Assembly (NCBI RefSeq): GCF_000803065.1
Contig: NZ_JSXI01000045.1
Location: forward strand, 123,825-187,824
Direction of reading: 5' to 3'
DNA length: 64,000 bases
Source: Sphingomonas sp. ERG5
Lineage (GTDB): Bacteria; Pseudomonadota; Alphaproteobacteria; Sphingomonadales; Sphingomonadaceae
Below the pieces are notes generated by a model that ran no database searches, had not been told where the DNA came from, and worked only from the letters and a program-made list of their open reading frames with translations. The translations under genes and the position numbers were made by a program. Below are positions 35,637 through 45,455 of the stretch, piece after piece. Position 1 is the first letter of the stretch. Every line of letters begins with the position of its first letter.

Positions 35637-36826
35637 GAATTTTCCCTGTTTTGCGCCGCCCGTGCAGCGGCAAGGTGCTGACGCGCGATGATGACTCGCT
35701 GAACCTCGGATGCACCCTCATAAATTCTGAGCGCGCGGATTTCGCGGTACAGCCCCTCGACCGCCACACCATGGACGACACCCAGTCCGCCGAAGATCTG
35801 CACCGCGCGATCGATCACGCCCTGCGCCGCTTCGGTTGCATGGAGCTTGGCCATCGCCGCCTCGCGCGTGTTCCGTACGCCCTGCACATCGGCCACCCAG
35901 GCGGCGCGATAGACAAGCAGCGCCGACGCATCGATGTCGAGCGCCATATCGGCAAGTTGCGCCTGAACCACGGCATTGTCCGAAAGCGCCGCACCGAACA
36001 GGCGACGCCCCTCGGCGCGCTGGGTCGCCTCGTCGAGCGCGCGGCGCGCAAAGCCGAGCGCGGCGGCACCCACCGTCGGGCGGAAAATGTCGAGCGTCGC
36101 CATCGCCGCGCCGAACCCCGCGCCAGCCCGTCCGATCAGCGCGTCGCCCGGCAATCGCATGGCGTCGAAGCGCAATGTCGCCAATGGGTGCGGCGCGATG
36201 ACGCGAATGCGCTCGGCGATCGTCAGGCCCGGTGCGTCGGCGTCGACGATGAATGCCGAGATGCCCTTTGCGCCCGCCGCCTCGCCGGTGCGGGCGAACA
36301 ACACATAATAATCGGCGATCCCGCCGTTCGAGATATAGGTCTTGGCGCCATCGACCAGATAGACATCGCCGTCGGCGCGTGCCGAGGTCTCCATCGCGGC
36401 GACATCCGAACCCGAATCGAGCTCGGTCAGCGCGAATGCCGCCATCTTGGCGCCCGATGCCACGGCGGGGAGATAGGCCGTCTGCTGCGCGGGGGTGCCG
36501 AACAGCGAGATCGTTCCCGATCCGAGTCCCTGCATCGCAAACACGAAATCGGCGAGGCCCGAATGACGCGCGAGTGTCTCGCGAATGATGCAGAGCGAGC
36601 GCACATCGATCCGGTCGTGCACGCCGCCGAACGCGCGCGGCACGGCATAACGGAGCCAGCCGCCCGCGCCCAGCCGCGCCAGCAGCGCGCGGCAGGCGGC
36701 GTCGACGTCATGCTCGTCATGCGCCTCGGCCAGCCCTTCGGCCACGCACCACGCATCCAGGTCGGCGGCAAGGCGACGATGCGAGTCATCCAGGAACGGC
36801 CAGTCGAGAAAGCTCCGGTCGGGCAT
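35633..36826 (-). CDS. Acyl-CoA dehydrogenase
   Basis: 397 residues. [49 protein letters not shown] (FAD/substrate site), [19 protein letters not shown], and [20 protein letters not shown] near the C-terminus. This is a general acyl-CoA dehydrogenase that forms an alpha,beta-double bond in a CoA thioester and passes electrons to ETF. Its end overlaps the RidA start. It follows the enoyl-CoA hydratase gene without a gap. The exact substrate is probably a ring-derived or cyclohexenyl-type acyl-CoA, inferred only from the neighbours. Confidence 0.9.
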   Translation of the reverse strand: MPDRSFLDWPFLDDSHRRLAADLDAWCVAEGLAEAHDEHDVDAACRALLARLGAGGWLRYAVPRAFGGVHDRIDVRSLCIIRETLARHSGLADFVFAMQGLGSGTISLFGTPAQQTAYLPAVASGAKMAAFALTELDSGSDVAAMETSARADGDVYLVDGAKTYISNGGIADYYVLFARTGEAAGAKGISAFIVDADAPGLTIAERIRVIAPHPLATLRFDAMRLPGDALIGRAGAGFGAAMATLDIFRPTVGAAALGFARRALDEATQRAEGRRLFGAALSDNAVVQAQLADMALDIDASALLVYRAAWVADVQGVRNTREAAMAKLHATEAAQGVIDRAVQIFGGLGVVHGVAVEGLYREIRALRIYEGASEVQRVIIARQHLAAARAAQNRENS

Positions 36827-37636
36827 TCAGTTTCCCTCGAATATCGGCGCGCGTTTGGCGGCAAAGGCGTCGAATGCACGGCGGAAATCCTGCGTCTGCA
36901 TGCAGATCGCCTGCGCCTGCGCTTCCATTTCGATCGCGGTCTCGATGCTGACCGCCCATTCGATGTTGAGCTGGGTCTTGGTCATGCCATGGGCAAAGGT
37001 CGGGCCTTCGGCCAGCGCCCGCGCGGTGGCCAATGCCTCATCATCCAGCGCTTCGGGCGCGACCAGCCGGTTGTGGAACCCCCAGCGCTCACCCTCCTCG
37101 GCGGTCATCACGCGCCCGGTGAACAGCAACTCCGACGCACGCCCTTGTCCGATCAGCCGCGGCAGAATCGCACAGGCCCCCATGTCGCACCCGGCCAGCC
37201 CGACACGCGTAAACAGGAAGGCGGTCTTGGCGCGCGGCGTGGCGATCCGCAGGTCGGACGCCATCGCGATGATCGCGCCCGCACCCACGCACACGCCGTC
37301 GATCGCGGCGATCACGGGCTGCGGGCAGCCGCGGATCGCCTTGACCAGATCGCCCGTCATCCGCGTGAAGGCGAGCAATTCGGGCATCGCCATCCCCGTC
37401 AACGGCCCGATGATTTCGTGCACATCGCCGCCCGAGCAGAAATTGCCGCCCGCGCCGCGGATCACCACCGCCTTGACGGAATCGGCATAGACCAGTGCGC
37501 GAAACAGGTCGCGCAATTCGGCATAGGATTCGAACGTCAGCGGATTTTTGAGCGCGGCGCGATCAAGCGTGACCGTGGCGACGCCCGCGTCGAATGCCCA
37601 GCCGAAATGCCGGGGGGCGAATGTTTCTGGCGTCAT
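36827..37636 (-). CDS. Enoyl-CoA hydratase/isomerase family enzyme
   Basis: 269 residues of crotonase fold: [28 protein letters not shown], oxyanion-hole segments [13 protein letters not shown] and [19 protein letters not shown], then [32 protein letters not shown]. The second catalytic loop (GLAGCDMGA) lacks the usual Glu of classic hydratases, so the reaction may be a hydrolysis, isomerisation or ring cleavage rather than plain hydration. In the operon it lies between MarR (4-base overlap) and an acyl-CoA dehydrogenase. Confidence 0.88.
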   Translation of the reverse strand: MTPETFAPRHFGWAFDAGVATVTLDRAALKNPLTFESYAELRDLFRALVYADSVKAVVIRGAGGNFCSGGDVHEIIGPLTGMAMPELLAFTRMTGDLVKAIRGCPQPVIAAIDGVCVGAGAIIAMASDLRIATPRAKTAFLFTRVGLAGCDMGACAILPRLIGQGRASELLFTGRVMTAEEGERWGFHNRLVAPEALDDEALATARALAEGPTFAHGMTKTQLNIEWAVSIETAIEMEAQAQAICMQTQDFRRAFDAFAAKRAPIFEGN

Positions 37637-38130
37637 GTCCTGGTTCCGTCCTCGCTATCTGCGGCAATCGATACTTTGAGCGCGCCCAGCAACTCGAACA
37701 GCGCTTCGCGCTGCGCGGTGTCGAGCGCGCCGAGCATTCCCGAAATCCACCCGCGATGAACCTGGGCCAGCGCGTCGAAATATTCCCGCCCCTCGGGCGT
37801 CAGGCGGACGATCGATGCGCGCCGGTCCTCCGCGCCGGGGGCCAGTGCGGCATGTCCCTCTTTCTGGAGCGTCTTGATAAGGCCGGTGACATTGCCATTG
37901 GACACCAGCAGCGAACGCGACAATGCGCCCATCGTCATGCCGTCCGGATGCCGCGCCAGCGCCGCGAGCACGTCGAACCGCGGCAACGTGGTATCGTAAC
38001 GATCGGTCAGCCGCCGCTTCAGCCGCTTTTCGATCACCATCGTACAGGACAGCAGGCGCAGCCACAGCCGCACATCGAGCGGCCCGGCCAGCGCGCCATC
38101 ATGTTTTTCGCGAAATGCCGTTGGGTTCAC
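37633..38130 (-). CDS. MarR-family regulator inside the aromatic-CoA operon
   Basis: 165 residues from GTG 38130, overlapping the SDR stop (GTGA) and preceded by GGGGGAGAAGTG. Winged helix: [52 protein letters not shown]. It resembles MarR proteins found in CoA-dependent aromatic-acid clusters, which are released from DNA by the aryl-CoA intermediate. Being within the operon it would control its own synthesis. The motif at 41221 and 33873 is its best candidate site. Confidence 0.9.
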   Translation of the reverse strand: MNPTAFREKHDGALAGPLDVRLWLRLLSCTMVIEKRLKRRLTDRYDTTLPRFDVLAALARHPDGMTMGALSRSLLVSNGNVTGLIKTLQKEGHAALAPGAEDRRASIVRLTPEGREYFDALAQVHRGWISGMLGALDTAQREALFELLGALKVSIAADSEDGTRT

Positions 38131-38888
38131 ATCACTTCTCCCCCGGCGATCGCAATCGCCTGTCCGGTGATCGATCCACTGTCGGGCAGGCAGAGCCACA
38201 AGACGCTTGCCGCGACTTCCTCGGGCGTGATCAGCCGCCCTTGCGGATTGAAGCGCGCAAGTTCGGCGCGCGCCGCGTCGGGCGTCCGGCCCGAGAGGCG
38301 CGCGATATTCGCGGCGGCCTCGGCGACGATCGCGGTATCGGTGAAGCCGGGGCACACCGCATTCACCGTCACCGACGTTCCGGCAAGTTCCAGCGCGAGC
38401 GACCGGGTCAGCCCGAGCACGCCATGCTTCGCCGCGGCATAGGCGGCGGTATAGGCATAGCCCTTGAGCGCCGCCGTGCTCGCCACGGTCACGATGCGCC
38501 CGGCGGCGGCGGCGCGAAGATCGGGCAGCGCCGCCTGGGTGCAATGGAACACCGCGTCGAGATTGATCGCCATCATCCGTCGCCACCCGGCGGCATCGAT
38601 CTTGGCGAACGGTGTGGATTCGGCGGCGCCGGCATTGTTGATCAGGATCGTCACCGGCCCGTTCGCCGCGCGCGCCTGCGCCAGCGCGGCGTCGACCTGA
38701 GCGCGATCGGTGACATCTGCGGTCGCCGCCGCCCCGTGCAATGCGTGCGCCAAGGCCTCGATCGGCCCGGCACGACGCCCGACCAGTGTCAGCCGTGCGC
38801 CCTGCGCAGCGAGCGTGCGCGCGATCGCGGCGCCGATCCCGCTGCCGCCGCCCGTCACGACCGCATGATGCCCCTCGAGCGGCCTCAT
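38127..38888 (-). CDS. Short-chain dehydrogenase/reductase
   Basis: 253 residues, classic [14 protein letters not shown] (NAD(P) binding), NNAG, catalytic [22 protein letters not shown] (Ser-Tyr-Lys), PGFTDT. Probably a 3-hydroxyacyl-CoA dehydrogenase type enzyme oxidising the product of the hydratase encoded downstream. It lies between the monooxygenase/reductase fusion gene and MarR with 4-base overlaps on both sides. Confidence 0.9.
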   Translation of the reverse strand: MRPLEGHHAVVTGGGSGIGAAIARTLAAQGARLTLVGRRAGPIEALAHALHGAAATADVTDRAQVDAALAQARAANGPVTILINNAGAAESTPFAKIDAAGWRRMMAINLDAVFHCTQAALPDLRAAAAGRIVTVASTAALKGYAYTAAYAAAKHGVLGLTRSLALELAGTSVTVNAVCPGFTDTAIVAEAAANIARLSGRTPDAARAELARFNPQGRLITPEEVAASVLWLCLPDSGSITGQAIAIAGGEVM

Positions 38889-41197
38889 GCCTTCAACACC
38901 GCTTGCTGCTCGGCCGCGCGTTGCAGATTGCGGCGCAGCTGGTCCATCCCCGCCTGATAAGGCGGCGGCACCGCCACCGCATCATAGCCTTGCGCCGCCG
39001 CGGCGCGCAGCGTCCACATCGGATCGATCAGATGCGGTCGCGCCAGCGCGACCAGATCGGCGCGTCCCGCCGCCAGGATCGAATTGACGTGATCGGGCTC
39101 AAATATATTGCCCACCGCCATCGTCGCCAGCCGCGCCTCGTTGCGGATCTGGTCGGAAAAGGGCGTTTGAAACATCCGCCCATAGACGGGTCGCGCCTCG
39201 ATCGAGGTCTGTCCCGCCGAGACGTCGATCAGGTCGGCCCCCGCATCGGCAAAGGCGCGCGCGATCCGCACGGCCTCGCCGGGCGTGACGCCTGCCGCGC
39301 CCGCCCAGTCATTCGCGGAAATGCGCACTGACATCGGTCGTCCGGCGGGCCATGCCGCGCGCATTGCCGCGAAGACTTCGAGCGGAAACCGCAGCCGGTT
39401 TTCCAGGCTGCCGCCATATTCATCGGTGCGCCGGTTCTGCAGCGGCGTGATGAAGGATGAAAGCAGATAGCCATGGGCCGCATGCAGCTCGATCATGTCG
39501 AAGCCCGCCGCGATTCCGCGCCGCGTCGCGTCGACAAAGGCGTCGCGCACCGCATCCATATCGGCGCGCGTCATCGGCTGCGGTGTCTGATTGGCCGGCG
39601 ACCAGGCGCGGTCCGACGCGGCGAGCAGCGGCCAATTGTCCGATGCCAGCGGCGCGTCCATGCCTTCCCAGCCGATCCGCGTCGATCCCTTGCTCCCCGC
39701 ATGGCCGAGCTGGAGGCAGATCTTGGCCGCGCTGTTGGCATGGACGAAATCGGTGATCCGCCCCCATGCCGCCTGCTGCGCATCGCTATAGAGTCCGGGG
39801 CAGCCGGGCGTGATCCGGCCGTCGGGCGTCACGCAGGTCATCTCGGTGAACACCAGCCCCGCACCGCCCTGCGCGCGCGTGCCATAATGCACCAGGTGGA
39901 AATCCTGCGGCACGCCGTCCACCGCCGAATAGGTCGCCATTGGCGAGACGACGATGCGGTTTGCCAGCGCCATCTCGCGCAGCCGGAAGGGTGCGAACAT
40001 CGGCGGCGTGGCGGATGACGCCGGATCGACCGGCGCTCCCGTCGCATCACCCAGGAACCACCGCTCGACCGACTCCAGCCAGGCGCGGTCGCGCTCGCGA
40101 AGATTCTCATGGCTGATCCGCTGGCTTCGCGTCAGCAACGAATAGGCGAACTGGATCGGCGCGAAATCGAGATAGCGGTCGAGCGTTTCGAACCACTCGG
40201 TCGAATTGCGCGCCGAGTTCTGGAGCTTGAGCACCTCGACGCTGCGTTCGGCCTGATATTCCGCCAGCGCATCGGCCCGGGCGAGCCCCGGCCGGTTCAG
40301 GACCTCGGCCAGTTTGATCGCGTCCTCGAGCGCGAGCTTGGTGCCCGATCCGATCGAGAAATGCGCGGTATGCGCGGCATCGCCAAGCAGGATCAGCTTG
40401 TCGTACGACCAGCGGTCGCACAGCACGCGCCGGAAATTGAGCCACGCCGCCGATCCGCGCAGATGCGCCATGTTGCCCATCAGCTTGTGGCCGTCGAGGT
40501 GGCGGGCGAACAATGCCTCGGCGAAACGGCAGGTCGCCTCCTGATCCATCGCGTCGAGCCCCAGCCCGAGCCATGTCGCCTCCGAACATTCGACGATGAA
40601 GGTCGATAGCCCGTCGTCGAAGCGATAGGCATGCGCCCAGACCCAGCCATGGGGCGTCTGTTCGAATGCGAAGGTGAACGCGTCGAACATCTTGCTCGTG
40701 CCGAGCCAGACGAACTTGTTCGCACGCTGCTGGATGTCGACGCCGAAATGCGCGGCATAGGCATCGCGGCATTTGCTGTTCACGCCATCCGCCGCAATGA
40801 CCAGGTCATAATCGGCATAATCGGCCAGGTCGGCGGTGAACTCATGCTCGAAATGCAGCCGCACGCCCAGCTCGCGCGCACGCTCCTGAAGGATCGCCAG
40901 CATCCGCTTGCGCCCGATGCCGATAAAGCCATGCCCCGACGACCGGATCGATTCGCCGCGGATGCGCACATCGATGTCGTCCCAATGGGCGAACTCATCT
41001 TCGATGACGGCCGCGCTGACCGGATCGTTGCTGCGCAGATTGGCCAGCGTCTGGTCCGAAAACACTACGCCCCAGCCAAAAGTGTCGCCGGCGCGGTTGC
41101 GCTCGAACAGGTCGACCTCATGCGTCGGGTCCGCCAATTTCATCGAAATCGCGAAATACAGCCCGGCCGGGCCACCTCCAAGGCAGGCAATGCGCAT
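38885..41197 (-). CDS. Flavin monooxygenase / old-yellow-enzyme fusion (2-aminobenzoyl-CoA monooxygenase/reductase or salicylyl-CoA 5-hydroxylase type)
   Basis: 770 residues from ATG 41197 (CAGGGAGAGACG upstream). Residues 1 to about 385 form a PHBH-type FAD monooxygenase: [20 protein letters not shown], and [22 protein letters not shown]. Residues about 400-765 are an NADH:flavin oxidoreductase: [69 protein letters not shown]. This exact fusion and length is that of 2-aminobenzoyl-CoA monooxygenase/reductase from aerobic anthranilate metabolism, also annotated salicylyl-CoA 5-hydroxylase/oxidoreductase. It hydroxylates, and may then reduce, an aromatic CoA thioester. First gene of the seven-gene operon; no aryl-CoA ligase is in that operon. 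Confidence 0.9.
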   Translation of the reverse strand: MRIACLGGGPAGLYFAISMKLADPTHEVDLFERNRAGDTFGWGVVFSDQTLANLRSNDPVSAAVIEDEFAHWDDIDVRIRGESIRSSGHGFIGIGRKRMLAILQERARELGVRLHFEHEFTADLADYADYDLVIAADGVNSKCRDAYAAHFGVDIQQRANKFVWLGTSKMFDAFTFAFEQTPHGWVWAHAYRFDDGLSTFIVECSEATWLGLGLDAMDQEATCRFAEALFARHLDGHKLMGNMAHLRGSAAWLNFRRVLCDRWSYDKLILLGDAAHTAHFSIGSGTKLALEDAIKLAEVLNRPGLARADALAEYQAERSVEVLKLQNSARNSTEWFETLDRYLDFAPIQFAYSLLTRSQRISHENLRERDRAWLESVERWFLGDATGAPVDPASSATPPMFAPFRLREMALANRIVVSPMATYSAVDGVPQDFHLVHYGTRAQGGAGLVFTEMTCVTPDGRITPGCPGLYSDAQQAAWGRITDFVHANSAAKICLQLGHAGSKGSTRIGWEGMDAPLASDNWPLLAASDRAWSPANQTPQPMTRADMDAVRDAFVDATRRGIAAGFDMIELHAAHGYLLSSFITPLQNRRTDEYGGSLENRLRFPLEVFAAMRAAWPAGRPMSVRISANDWAGAAGVTPGEAVRIARAFADAGADLIDVSAGQTSIEARPVYGRMFQTPFSDQIRNEARLATMAVGNIFEPDHVNSILAAGRADLVALARPHLIDPMWTLRAAAAQGYDAVAVPPPYQAGMDQLRRNLQRAAEQQAVLKA

Positions 41198-41220
41198 CGT
41201 CTCTCCCTGGCTTATAATGA

Positions 41221-41236
41221 TTTATGCTTAAAACGA
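41221..41236. promoter_or_regulatory. Shared motif TTTATGCTTAAAACGA before fusion-enzyme operon
   Basis: 14 of 16 bases match the site at 33873-33888. It begins 24 bases upstream of the start codon, next to a TATAAG that could serve as a -10 box on the minus strand, so binding here would block transcription. Confidence 0.55.
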
Positions 41237-41241
41237 TTTTG

Positions 41242-41277
41242 CCTGGCTTGGCAAGATGCCCTGGCTTGGCAAGATGC
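41242..41277. repeat. Perfect 18-base tandem duplication in promoter region
   Basis: CCTGGCTTGGCAAGATGC occurs twice back to back (41242-41259, 41260-41277). Each unit has GCC and GGC in inverted order, so the duplication may double an operator-like element. It lies just upstream of the fusion-enzyme promoter. Confidence 0.85.
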
Positions 41278-41589
41278 ATTCCCGTCCCGGTCCGATCGCG
41301 CACATCGCCGTCGGCGGCGCGCCTGGCTGTCGCGCAATGGCGCGCGGCGATGAGATGCTGGCGATTCAACGTCGGCCCCGCTCATGACAATGTCGTGCCG
41401 GACGGGCCGCCCCCGGGCACCCGTCGTGCTCTTTGACATGACGAATATCATAACAGCCCGCCGGCCACGCCGCGGTCCGCGACCCGTCGCGGCATGGCAT
41501 CGGCTCTATCCGGCGGCCGGTGAATCCGCCGGCGAATGAGGAGCCCTATAGCCCCTCACCATTTCCCGTTTTTCCCGCAGGCAACCGGA

Positions 41590-41704
41590 AAAACTCCCGT
41601 GCGGATCCATCAAAACTCCCGCAGCTTTTCCCGCAGACTCCCGCAGAACCCTCAAAAAGCATTTTCCCCCAGAAACTCCCGCAGCAACTCCCGCAGCTGC
41701 GGGA
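41590..41704. repeat. Dispersed repeat, copy B (22-base phased ACTCCCG units)
   Basis: ACTCCCG at 41593, 41615 and 41637 (22-base spacing), then 41675 and 41687; the extra 12-base unit at the end is not in copy A. It ends in the palindrome TCCCGCAGCTGCGGGA (41689-41704). The first 57 bases are identical to copy A at 17726-17782, and the orientation is the same. Confidence 0.85.
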
Positions 41705-41760
41705 AAATGCCGACCGGCGCGGCGACCGGCAAGGCGCGCCTTCATGCCCGGCGGGTTGCG

Positions 41761-42558
41761 TTATCCGGTGCCGGGAATCGCCGATGACGGCCAGGCGACG
41801 ATCGCGCTGGCCGCGGCATGGAGTTCGGCGTCGATCGGCACACCGGGATATAATATCTTCATCCAGAGCACGCTGGCGGCATCGGCGGCGGCATCATCGT
41901 CGGCGTCGAACTGCTTGAGCAGCGCAAGAAGTCCTTCGTCCGGATAAACCACCAGCTTGCGCGCCAGATCGTCCATGATCGCCCCGAGCATATAGGCGAC
42001 CAGCAGGACCAATGTTTCCGACAATGCTCCCTCGGGATAGCGGCGCGTGACGCTGGCGGCGATGCGCTCGTACCAGCGCCGATTGCCGTTCTGGGCCATC
42101 TGGGCGAATTCGGGATCGGCATCGCCGACTTGCAGCATGCAGCGCATCAGGCCGGAATTGTTGCGGCAAATGGCGAGCCAGCGCCGGTTGGAGCGGCGGA
42201 TCGTGTCAAACGGCCCGGTGTCGGACTGGTTGGTCAGGTTGATACTGAAAAAGTCGTCGAGGAGCGAGGTCAGCACCGCCAGCGTGATCTCGGTCTTGTC
42301 GCGGAAATAGACATAGAATGAGCCTTCAGCGACCTTCGCGGCCTCCGCCACATCGGCGATGCGCAGGGCGTGATAGCCCTTTTGTTCAAGCACGCGCGCG
42401 GCGGCGATCTTCAGCCGCTCCCGCGTTCGCTGCCCCTTGGTTGGCGGCGGCGCCGAGGCAAGCCGTTCGCTCAGGAAATCGATGAACGAAAGGCCGGTAT
42501 CGGCAGCAGCGGGCGACGGCGCGGTGGTCGCCGGTCGAGGGGCGGTTGACGAATTCAT
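41761..42558 (-). CDS. TetR-family transcriptional regulator
   Basis: 265 residues. After a 40-residue Ala/Pro-rich tail comes a TetR HTH: TRERLKIAAARVLEQKGYHALRIADVAEAAKVAEGSFYVYFRDKTEITLAVL. The large C-terminal ligand domain follows. Divergent from the MaoC-ligase-hydratase operon, with a palindrome (42560-42575) directly at its start. Similar palindromes at 49556 and 53009 suggest it controls several units up to 53 kb, probably relieved by an acyl-CoA or the imported substrate. This regulator/site pairing is inferred. Confidence 0.92.
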   Translation of the reverse strand: MNSSTAPRPATTAPSPAAADTGLSFIDFLSERLASAPPPTKGQRTRERLKIAAARVLEQKGYHALRIADVAEAAKVAEGSFYVYFRDKTEITLAVLTSLLDDFFSINLTNQSDTGPFDTIRRSNRRWLAICRNNSGLMRCMLQVGDADPEFAQMAQNGNRRWYERIAASVTRRYPEGALSETLVLLVAYMLGAIMDDLARKLVVYPDEGLLALLKQFDADDDAAADAASVLWMKILYPGVPIDAELHAAASAIVAWPSSAIPGTG

Positions 42559-42559
42559 A

Positions 42560-42575
42560 AAACTGAGCTCAATAT
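42560..42575. promoter_or_regulatory. TetR-type operator candidate 1 (AAACTGAGCTCAATAT)
   Basis: Inverted repeat with core TGA-GC-TCA and AT-rich flanks, two bases upstream of the TetR start codon and 41 upstream of the MaoC gene. It matches sites at 49556 (AATATGAGCTCAGTAT) and 53009 (AATATGATGTCATATT). Confidence 0.65.
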
Positions 42576-42615
42576 CATATTTGTTACCGCATCAATTGTA
42601 CGCACGGGAGACTGC

Positions 42616-43104
42616 ATGTCCACGCCTACCATAGACCGAATGTCGCAGGGCTTCACGCCCGGAAGCCGGATCGGCATATCGGACTGGATTCAGGTTACCC
42701 AGGAAATGATCAATTCCTTTGGCGCGGTCACGCTCGACCCGGATCCGATGCATATCGATCCACAATGGGCGGCCGCAAACGGACCCTTTGGCGGCACGAT
42801 CGCCTTTGGTTTCCTGACCATCGCGCTGTTGACGCGGATGTTCCATGACGCGACCGGGCAGGGCTGGGACGCGGACCCGGCGGTTGCCGGATATAATCTG
42901 AATTACGGCTTCGATCGGCTCCGGCTTGTGTCGCCAATTCCGGTCGGCGCACGGGTACGCGGACATTTCGCGACGGCCGAGGTGCGCCATGACGAGCGGG
43001 GGCGCCGTATCACGGCGATCGATTGCGAGATCGAGATCGAGCATGCGGCGCGGCCCGCTCTGGTCGCGCGCTGGCTGACGGCCTGGGTGCCGCCCGCGGC
43101 ATGA
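42616..43104 (+). CDS. MaoC-family (R-hydratase-like) enzyme
   Basis: 162 residues, hot-dog fold: ISDWIQVTQEMINSFGAVTLDPDPMHIDPQWAA, with the Asp/His pair of the MaoC hydratase motif, then GPFGGTIAFGFLTIALL and YNLNYGFDRLRLVSPIPVGARVRGHF. Probably hydrates an enoyl-CoA. First of three plus-strand genes; its stop overlaps the ATG of the ligase (ATGA). An operator-like palindrome lies upstream. Confidence 0.9.
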   Translation: MSTPTIDRMSQGFTPGSRIGISDWIQVTQEMINSFGAVTLDPDPMHIDPQWAAANGPFGGTIAFGFLTIALLTRMFHDATGQGWDADPAVAGYNLNYGFDRLRLVSPIPVGARVRGHFATAEVRHDERGRRITAIDCEIEIEHAARPALVARWLTAWVPPAA

Positions 43105-44687
43105 CGGTGGTGCAGGCGAACCCGCCCCGGCTGGACCGGATCAGCGATTATCCGGCCTGGTTCGCGGCACGCACGCCCGATGCCGAAGCGATGGTGCTGG
43201 ATGACAGGCGCTGGACCTATGCCGCGATGCGTGACGCGATCGACCAGCTTGCGCGCGCGCTGGTCGCCAGCGGTATCGGCAAAGGCGATCGCGTGGCGAC
43301 CTTGCAGACACCGCATCCGGACTATCTCATCGCCTTTCTTGCCACGGCCTCGATCGGGGCAATCTGGATCGGTCTCAATCCCCGCTATACGCTGGATGAG
43401 CTTGTCTACGTGATCGGCGATGCCGCACCCCGCGTGCTGCTCACCCGAACCCGGATCGGCGAGCGTGCTTATGACGCCGAGCTGGCGGCGTTCCGCGCCG
43501 CGACCGGGATCGAGCGCATCGTGGCGTTCGACGGCGAGCCGTCAGTCGCGGAGGTGACGCGCTGGCGCGATTTTATCGCGGCGGGCGGGGCGACGAGCGA
43601 TGCGATGCTGGCCGCGGCGCGAGGCGCGTGCGGCGGGCGCGATCCGTGTCTGATCGTCTATACCTCCGGTTCGACCGGACGGCCCAAGGGCGCGTTGCTC
43701 CATCACGATGGCCTGGTCGGGTTCTGTCTCGAGCAGAATCGCCTCTGGCCGGTCGCGCCGCTGCGCGCGGTCAATTATTTCCCGATCAACCATGTGGGAT
43801 GCGTGGTCGATGTCAGTCTGCCCGTCCTGCTCGCCGGCGGGACGATCCTGTTCATGGAGCAATTCGACCCGCGTCGATGCCTGGCATTGATGGAGGCCGC
43901 ACGCGCGACGCTGTGGGGCTCGGTGCCGAGCTGTTTCCAGATGCAACTCGCGCTGCCGGATTTCGACCGTTTCGATCTGTCGTCGCTGCAGCTCATCCTG
44001 TGGGAAGGCGCCGCGATGCCACGGGAGATGATCGAGCGGCTGTTGCGGGTGCATCCGCGGCTGGCGACCAACTATGGCATGACGGAGACGACCAGCGGCA
44101 TCATGGCGCTGGAGCCGAGCGATGATCCCGAGCTGCTCGCGGAGACGGTGGGAAGGGCCTTTCCGGGCGTGGAAGTCCGGCTGGTCGGCAGCGACGGACA
44201 GGATGTGGCGATCGGTGCGACCGGCGAAGTCTGGGCGCGCTCCGCCTATACCATGCTGGGCTATTGGAATCGGCCCGACGCCACGGCTGAGGCGCTCACG
44301 CCCGATGGCTGGTTCAGGACCGGCGATCTCGCCGTCATGCGGCCCGATGGCCGCTACCGGATTGCCGGACGGCTGAAGGAGATGTTCAAATCGGGCGGCT
44401 ACAACGTCTATCCGCGCGAAATCGAGGCAGTGATCGAGGCCCATCCCGCCGTCGCCGACGTGGCGGTGGTCTCCGCCGAGGATCCGGTCTGGCAGGAGGT
44501 GGGCATCGCCTTTGTCACCGCCGCACAGCCGATTGCCGCGGCTGAGCTGGAGGCGTGGTGCCGGGCGCGGCTGGCCAACTACAAAATCCCCAAACGCTTT
44601 GTTTTCGAACCCGTCCTGCCGCTATTGCCGATCGGCAAGGTGGACAAGGCTCAGCTCAAGCGCCGCGCCGCGCTGCTGGCGACCTGA
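43101..44687 (+). CDS. Acyl-CoA synthetase (AMP-forming)
   Basis: 528 residues from ATG 43101, overlapping the MaoC stop. The adenylate-forming core is complete: LIVYTSGSTGRPKGALLHH, TNYGMTETTSGIMALEP, DGWFRTGDLAVMRPDGRYRIAGRLKEMFKSGGYNVYPREIE and PIGKVDKAQLKR with the catalytic Lys. It activates a carboxylic acid to its CoA ester with ATP. The N-terminus is that of general fatty or aryl acid ligases, not of benzoate/2-aminobenzoate-CoA ligases. It would feed the adjacent hydratases. Confidence 0.92.
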   Translation: MTVVQANPPRLDRISDYPAWFAARTPDAEAMVLDDRRWTYAAMRDAIDQLARALVASGIGKGDRVATLQTPHPDYLIAFLATASIGAIWIGLNPRYTLDELVYVIGDAAPRVLLTRTRIGERAYDAELAAFRAATGIERIVAFDGEPSVAEVTRWRDFIAAGGATSDAMLAAARGACGGRDPCLIVYTSGSTGRPKGALLHHDGLVGFCLEQNRLWPVAPLRAVNYFPINHVGCVVDVSLPVLLAGGTILFMEQFDPRRCLALMEAARATLWGSVPSCFQMQLALPDFDRFDLSSLQLILWEGAAMPREMIERLLRVHPRLATNYGMTETTSGIMALEPSDDPELLAETVGRAFPGVEVRLVGSDGQDVAIGATGEVWARSAYTMLGYWNRPDATAEALTPDGWFRTGDLAVMRPDGRYRIAGRLKEMFKSGGYNVYPREIEAVIEAHPAVADVAVVSAEDPVWQEVGIAFVTAAQPIAAAELEAWCRARLANYKIPKRFVFEPVLPLLPIGKVDKAQLKRRAALLAT

Positions 44688-44689
44688 TC

Positions 44690-45442
44690 GTGGCGCTTGC
44701 GACCTTTGAACGCCGCGATGCCGTCGCCATTGTCAGCCTCGATCGTGCCGAGCGGCTCAACGCGATCAGTTTCGATCTGCTCGGTGCCCTGCTCGATGCG
44801 CTCGACCGGGCTGCGGACGACCCGGCGGCGCGGGTGATCCTGCTGCGTGCCGAGGGGCGGGCATTCTGCGCGGGCGATGACCTGGCCGAGTTCGCCCAGG
44901 GGCTCGGGGACGCGAAGGCCCATGTCTTCATTGATCGGCTGCAGGCGGTGACGCGGCGGATCATGCTTGGCGTGAAGCCGGTGGTGTGCGCGATTCAGGG
45001 CGCGGTGGTTGGCGGTGGCGCCGCGTGGCCGGTCAATGCCGATATCTCGATCGCGGCGGACGATACGATCCTGTTCTGCCCCGAAGCGGCATTCGGCCTG
45101 TTTCCCACCGGGGGTATGAGCATGCTGCTCGACGAACGCTGCGGCGTGGCCCGCGCGACCGAGATTCTGTGGCTCGGCGAGCGCCTCGATGCGCACGACT
45201 TGTTGCGGGAACGGATCGTCGGCCGCGTTGTCCCGCGCTGCGCGCTGCAGGACACGGCCCTGACGCTGGCGGCGCGCCTGGCGATGCTGCCGCCCGACAC
45301 CCTGGCGCGGTTCAAGGCGGCGCGGGCGGAAGATATCGCCTGCCGGCTTGAGACGGCGCTGGCCCGCGAAAGTCGTCATTGCCTTGCCGCGGCTGAATCA
45401 CTCGAGGTGCGGGCCCGGGTGCAGGCATTCCTTGCGGCGTGA
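44690..45442 (+). CDS. Enoyl-CoA hydratase/isomerase family enzyme
   Basis: 250 residues from a GTG at 44690, two bases after the ligase stop. Crotonase fold: AIVSLDRAERLNAISFDLLGALLDAL, GRAFCAGDDLAEFAQG, AIQGAVVGGGAAWPVNADISIAADD and FCPEAAFGLFPTGGMSMLLDERCG. The FAFGLFPTGG-type loop keeps Glu before AFGL, but the second Glu position differs from true hydratases. Third gene of the TetR-linked operon, acting on the CoA ester made by the ligase. Convergent with the CocE-type hydrolase, 13 bases apart. Confidence 0.88.
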   Translation: MALATFERRDAVAIVSLDRAERLNAISFDLLGALLDALDRAADDPAARVILLRAEGRAFCAGDDLAEFAQGLGDAKAHVFIDRLQAVTRRIMLGVKPVVCAIQGAVVGGGAAWPVNADISIAADDTILFCPEAAFGLFPTGGMSMLLDERCGVARATEILWLGERLDAHDLLRERIVGRVVPRCALQDTALTLAARLAMLPPDTLARFKAARAEDIACRLETALARESRHCLAAAESLEVRARVQAFLAA

Positions 45443-45455
45443 CTGCGTTATGGCA

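Larger units (their letters stand above)
41198..41760. other. 560-base gap holding promoter, tandem duplication and repeat copy B
   Basis: No gene I can support. From left to right it holds the promoter region of the fusion-enzyme operon with the shared motif at 41221, an 18-base tandem duplication (41242-41277), a featureless stretch, and dispersed-repeat copy B (41590-41704). A minus-strand frame through the repeat (41506-41745) has no homology beyond the repeat itself and is not called. Confidence 0.6.

Noticed and set aside
41506..41745. 79-residue minus-strand frame through repeat copy B
   Set aside because: Shares LRESAGKAAGVLMDPHGSF with the 5' extension of the DUF5681 frame, but only because the nucleotide repeat is the same. 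No start signals, and similarity stops at the repeat edge.
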